64,000 nucleotides of DNA from Priestia abyssalis (lineage in GTDB: Bacteria; Bacillota; Bacilli; Bacillales; Bacillaceae_H). The notes under the pieces were generated by a model. It searched no databases and had not been told where the DNA came from. It saw nothing but the letters and a program-made list of their open reading frames with translations. The position numbers were made by a program, and so were the translations under genes. The DNA lies in contig NZ_KV917369.1 in assembly GCF_002019595.1 (NCBI RefSeq), positions 5,128,326 to 5,192,325 of the forward strand, written 5' to 3'. This document shows, one piece after another, positions 60,743-64,000 of this stretch (position 1 is its first letter; each line of letters begins with the position of its first letter).

Positions 60743-61666
60743 ATGGAATATCAAGTTTTACTTTACTATAAATATGTACACATAGATGATCCTGCTGTTT
60801 TTAAAGAAGAGCACCTGGCTTTATGCGAGGAGTTAGGTTTAAAAGGACGAATCCTTGTGGCAAATGAAGGGTTGAACGGCACCGTTTCCGGCACGAAAGT
60901 ACAAACGGAAGCCTATATGAAAGCAATGCATGAAGATCCCCGTTTTTCAGACATGGTATTCAAGATTGAACAAGCTGAAGAACATGCATTTAAAAAAATG
61001 AAGGTAAAAGTAAAGCCTGAAATTGTCAACCTTAGTTTAAAAGATGATATTGACCCTAATCGCATTACAGGGAAACATCTTTCTCCGAAAGAGTTTTTTG
61101 AAGCCATGCAAGAAGATGATGTGATCATCCTCGACGCACGCAATACGTATGAATACGATCTGGGCCATTTTAGAAATGCGATACGCCCTGATATCGAAAC
61201 GTTCCGGGAGCTGCCTGAGTGGATTCAAAATAACCTGAGCGATTATAAAGACAAAAAGATTTTAACTTACTGTACAGGCGGCATTCGCTGCGAAAAGTTT
61301 TCAGGTTTTCTGGTCAAAGAAGGATTCCAAGATGTATCACAGCTGCACGGCGGAATCATCACATACGGATACGATGAAGAAGTAAAAGGACAACTATGGG
61401 ATGGGAAATGCTACGTATTTGACGAACGCATTTCAGTACCGGTCAATCGCACGGAAAAAGCAACGGTTGTGGGGAAATGCTACTATTGCGCCAAACCGGA
61501 AGAACGCTATGTCAAATGCGGCAATCCCGATTGCAACAAACACCTGTTGTTATGCGAAGAGTGTGAGCATGAGCATCTAAGATCATGCAGCGGGGAATGT
61601 AAAGAACATCCGCATAATCGATATGTAAAAGAGCATTCTATGCAAGGAACCGTTCGAATGCAATAG
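60743..61666 (+). CDS. trhO: tRNA uridine(34) hydroxylase TrhO (rhodanese-related)
   Basis: 307-residue YbfQ/YceA-family protein that makes 5-hydroxyuridine at the tRNA wobble position with O2. An N-terminal UPF0176 domain (GRILVANEGLNGTVSG), a rhodanese domain with C177 in YCTGGIRCEKF, and a C-terminal cysteine-rich zinc-like region (CYYCAKPEERYVKCGNPDCN, CEECEHEH). ATG at 60743 with AGGTG eight bases upstream; the ORF extension from 60629 is not used. Confidence 0.92.
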   Translation: MEYQVLLYYKYVHIDDPAVFKEEHLALCEELGLKGRILVANEGLNGTVSGTKVQTEAYMKAMHEDPRFSDMVFKIEQAEEHAFKKMKVKVKPEIVNLSLKDDIDPNRITGKHLSPKEFFEAMQEDDVIILDARNTYEYDLGHFRNAIRPDIETFRELPEWIQNNLSDYKDKKILTYCTGGIRCEKFSGFLVKEGFQDVSQLHGGIITYGYDEEVKGQLWDGKCYVFDERISVPVNRTEKATVVGKCYYCAKPEERYVKCGNPDCNKHLLLCEECEHEHLRSCSGECKEHPHNRYVKEHSMQGTVRMQ

Positions 61667-61696
61667 CATGCTATTTTTTATCAAGACATGTAAAGA

Positions 61697-61741
61697 AGCG
61701 GCCCTTAAGACACTGTGAATGTCTTAAGGGCCGCTCCTTTT
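61697..61741 (+). terminator. Terminator of trhO
   Basis: Perfect 16-bp stem AGCGGCCCTTAAGACA / TGTCTTAAGGGCCGCT, then CCTTTTTTTATTTT. Confidence 0.93.
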
Positions 61742-61813
61742 TTATTTTGGCTTTGTTAAAGCATCATTGCGGATGTTCGACTCATTGGATAGAACAGCCA
61801 GCCCTTTCATAAG

Positions 61814-61860
61814 CGGGCATTGCCTGTCCCCTCTTTCTCCTTATTGAGCCCGCTTTTTTC
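61814..61860 (+). terminator. Second hairpin after trhO
   Basis: AGCGGGC pairs with GCCCGCT across a ~30-base loop, then TTTTTT on the plus strand. No plus-strand gene ends nearby except trhO. The surrounding 61747-61908 has no ORF. Confidence 0.4.
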
Positions 61861-61908
61861 AGCATACCGAGAATACGCCCACTAACAATCGAGTTTACAT
61901 TTACAAAC

Positions 61909-63384
61909 TTACTTACATACAGGTGTCATGGTTACTGTTTTGATAGACGTAAAAAACTCTTTCGCAGCTTGCCCCTGTTCTCTTGAGTTTGAGCTGGACG
62001 CTTTCATGCCTCCGAATGGAGCCTGCGGTTCTGCTCCACCTGTTTCCCCATTTATCTGAATAAGGCCTGCGTCAATCTCATTGACAAATGTTAATGCTTT
62101 TGATAAATCGCTCGTAAATAATGACGCACTTAAACCATAAATCGTATCATTCGCCTGTTCAATCGCCTCTTCAAAACTATCTACCTTTATTAAACATAAA
62201 ACCGGTCCAAAAATTTCTTCGCGAGCAATAACCATATCCCTTGTCACATTTTCAAAAACGGTTGGCTCAACATAGAAGCCGCTGGTAAATGCCTTCCCCG
62301 CCGGTATATTTCCGCCGGTGAGGAGTACAGCACCTTCCTCCTTGCCCTTTTCAATGTACTTTAATACAGTATCCATCTGGGCTTTTGAAGCAAGCGGCCC
62401 CATATCCGTTCCTTCTTTTAAGCCATTTCCTATTTTTAAAGATTGTACCTTCTTAAGCACCTTTTCTTTGAATTCATCATAAATCAAGCGATGAACATAC
62501 GCACGGCTCGTTGCTGTACATCTTTGGCCTGTTTGTTTCATTGCTCCCATAACAGTAAGTTCAACGGCATGATCAAGGGCTGCATCTTCAAGTACAATCA
62601 CCGGATTTTTCCCACCCATTTCAAGTTGATATTTGGCGCCCCGCACCACTGCTCCTGAAGCAACCTGCTTTCCTACCTCGTTCGACCCTGTAAATGTAAT
62701 GGCGTTTACATCTTTATGATCAACCAGCCCTTGGCCGATTACAGATCCTTTTCCATTGACTAAATTCAATACACCCGCTGGCAGCCCTGCTTGTTCAAAC
62801 ACTTCTGCAATCTTAGCTCCTGTTAAACCCGTTTCAGCAGCCGGTTTGAATATGATAGTATTTCCATATATAAGGGCCGGAGCTATTTTCCATATCGGAA
62901 TGGCAATTGGGAAATTCCACGGCGCAATGACACCGACAACACCGACAGGCACTCTTTTTGTATACAGCATATTGTCTGGATTGACTGACGGAAGTACTTC
63001 TCCCATCTGGCGCATCCCTTCCTGGGCATAATACCGAAGAATGGCAGCTCCGCGCAGTACCTCACCTTTTGTTTCTTTCACTGCCTTTCCCATTTCCTTT
63101 GTAGCTAGTTCAGCAATTTCATCAGCTTTTTCTTCAAAAAGATCCGCGGCTTTATGAAGAAACTCTCCTCTCTTAACGGGCGATACCTTCTTCCATTTTG
63201 ACAGTGCCTTTTTGGCTGCTTCAATGGCTGCATTCAAGTCTTCCATACTTGATCGTTGAATGGTTCCGACTATTTCACTTTGATTTGCAGGGTTCATACT
63301 GTTTATTACTTCACCTGTTTGAGACGCTGTCCAAACACCATCAATATAGTTCAGCATATTCATCTCCAACGTTTTCACACTCAT
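61909..63384 (-). CDS. NAD(P)-dependent aldehyde dehydrogenase
   Basis: 491-residue ALDH. Catalytic C289 is in TGQRCTATSR, general base E255 is in LEMGGKNP, and NAD-binding segments are PWNFPIAIP and FTGSNEVGK. By pattern it is close to 2-oxoglutarate-semialdehyde/YcbD-type or GABA-aldehyde dehydrogenases; the substrate is not settled. A permease gene directly upstream on the same strand suggests a shared amine or amino-acid catabolic role. Confidence 0.9.
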   Translation of the reverse strand: MSVKTLEMNMLNYIDGVWTASQTGEVINSMNPANQSEIVGTIQRSSMEDLNAAIEAAKKALSKWKKVSPVKRGEFLHKAADLFEEKADEIAELATKEMGKAVKETKGEVLRGAAILRYYAQEGMRQMGEVLPSVNPDNMLYTKRVPVGVVGVIAPWNFPIAIPIWKIAPALIYGNTIIFKPAAETGLTGAKIAEVFEQAGLPAGVLNLVNGKGSVIGQGLVDHKDVNAITFTGSNEVGKQVASGAVVRGAKYQLEMGGKNPVIVLEDAALDHAVELTVMGAMKQTGQRCTATSRAYVHRLIYDEFKEKVLKKVQSLKIGNGLKEGTDMGPLASKAQMDTVLKYIEKGKEEGAVLLTGGNIPAGKAFTSGFYVEPTVFENVTRDMVIAREEIFGPVLCLIKVDSFEEAIEQANDTIYGLSASLFTSDLSKALTFVNEIDAGLIQINGETGGAEPQAPFGGMKASSSNSREQGQAAKEFFTSIKTVTMTPVCK

Positions 63385-63406
63385 TATTCGCTCTCCCCCC
63401 TATTAT

Positions 63407-64000
63407 TCAAATCATTTCTTTACGTTCTTCATCGTATTGCTTATTTTGAATTTCATGGAATTCATGGAAGTCCTGGCGGGGTGTTTTACTTAAATAATAT
63501 ATACCGATTAACCACCAGCCCCCAATAATGAGCCATTCATATGGCCATATCAAAGCAGCTGGCATACCCGGCAAATACAAAACTGCCATACCCAGGCTAA
63601 GTACGACGGCTATTACACCAACAATATGGCTTTTGCCAGCCCGAAATGGGCGCGCCATATTTGGTTCACGTTTTCTTAGTACAATAAACGAAATCGCTAC
63701 AAGTAAATAGGAAATAACGATACTCAGCCCGCCGGCGTCAACCAGCCAAACGAGCATTTTCCGACCGAAAAATGGGGTGATGGCTGATAAAAATCCAATA
63801 AATAATATGGCATTGGCAGGCGTTTTATATTTAGGATGAAGCTTTCCAAGCCACCCAGGCAGCATTTTTGATTCTGCCATTGCATATAATATCCGGCTTC
63901 CGCCAATAAGAAAGGAGTTCCAGCTCGTTAAAATCCCGCAAATTCCCGCAATAATTAGAATCTTAGATGCAAATGAACTATTAAAAATTGCTCCCATCGC
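63407..64000 (-). CDS. Amino acid permease (APC superfamily), C-terminal part
   Basis: Cut by the window end: 197 codons, open at 64000. At least six helices with the APC-type GICGILTSWNSFLIGGSRILYAMAESKMLPGWLGKLHPKYKTP motif, and a cytosolic tail DFHEFHEIQNKQYDEERKEM. Substrate unknown. It is 22 bases upstream of the aldehyde dehydrogenase, so the two are probably one operon. Confidence 0.85.
   Translation of the reverse strand, partial: AMGAIFNSSFASKILIIAGICGILTSWNSFLIGGSRILYAMAESKMLPGWLGKLHPKYKTPANAILFIGFLSAITPFFGRKMLVWLVDAGGLSIVISYLLVAISFIVLRKREPNMARPFRAGKSHIVGVIAVVLSLGMAVLYLPGMPAALIWPYEWLIIGGWWLIGIYYLSKTPRQDFHEFHEIQNKQYDEERKEMI

Noticed and set aside
1..64000. CRISPR arrays, insertion sequences, prophage, tRNA or rRNA genes
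   Set aside because: No regularly spaced repeats, transposase, phage genes or RNA-gene signatures were seen on either strand.

Overview
This window looks like a stretch of chromosome from an endospore-forming member of the Bacillaceae. Its gene content and order follow the yui-yum-yut-yun-yur-yus part of the Bacillus subtilis chromosome. It also carries sporulation genes (yunB, yutH, yuzL, two CotF-like genes). Ribosome binding sites are strong GGAGG types, TTG and GTG starts are used, and the base composition is moderately AT-rich. I cannot name a species from the sequence alone. I see no tRNA, rRNA, insertion sequence, prophage or CRISPR array. The coding is dense and mostly on the minus strand.

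Layout: 0-8.1 kb holds leucyl aminopeptidase, small yui genes, a Nudix hydrolase, a YumB-type NADH dehydrogenase with a Rex-like site upstream, and a LacI-family regulator. 8.3-13.1 kb holds Fe-S and redox genes (IscA-like yutM, NifU-like yutI, thioredoxin-fold yuzD and yuzB, the NADH dehydrogenase-like yutJ), dapF, and a 5'-truncated DUF2225 gene. 13.1-17.7 kb is the hom-thrC-thrB threonine operon followed by a D-2-hydroxyacid dehydrogenase. 17.8-25.2 kb is the yutH-yutC group with lipA and the peptidase lytH. 25.3-29.1 kb has two transporters: an NSS-family symporter with an overlapping 35-residue subunit, and an NhaC-family carrier behind a complete lysine riboswitch. 29.1-33.5 kb holds yunB, an HD-GYP phosphodiesterase, yunC, yunE, a new 56-residue membrane protein, and yunF.

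33.6-38.9 kb is the complete sufCDSUB Fe-S assembly operon. 39.1-42.5 kb has yurZ and the methionine ABC transporter metNPQ behind a SAM-I riboswitch. A decayed metY remnant lies just upstream of the riboswitch. 43.2-52.4 kb contains yusE-F-G, gcvH, yusI, the fatty-acid beta-oxidation operon fadN-fadA-fadE with a FadR-type operator, and a proline dehydrogenase. 52.7-58.7 kb has two CotF-like coat genes, then a ferric-siderophore uptake cluster. In that cluster a binding lipoprotein is divergent from two permeases, an ATPase and an FhuF-like reductase, with two Fur boxes in the shared promoter region. 59-64 kb has a glutamate/aspartate-type symporter, tRNA hydroxylase trhO, an aldehyde dehydrogenase, and an amino-acid permease cut by the window end.

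The genes form coherent modules: Fe-S cluster and lipoate supply (suf, yutI, yutM, lipA, gcvH), methionine and lysine uptake under riboswitch control, threonine synthesis, fatty-acid breakdown and iron uptake. I do not see a convincing undescribed multi-gene system. The less ordinary material is intergenic (a 60-bp hairpin repeat family, paired long hairpins between divergent genes, a ~200-bp structured repeat) and in very small or decaying genes (yuiA, the MetS-like peptide, the 56-residue membrane protein, metY and DUF2225 remnants).
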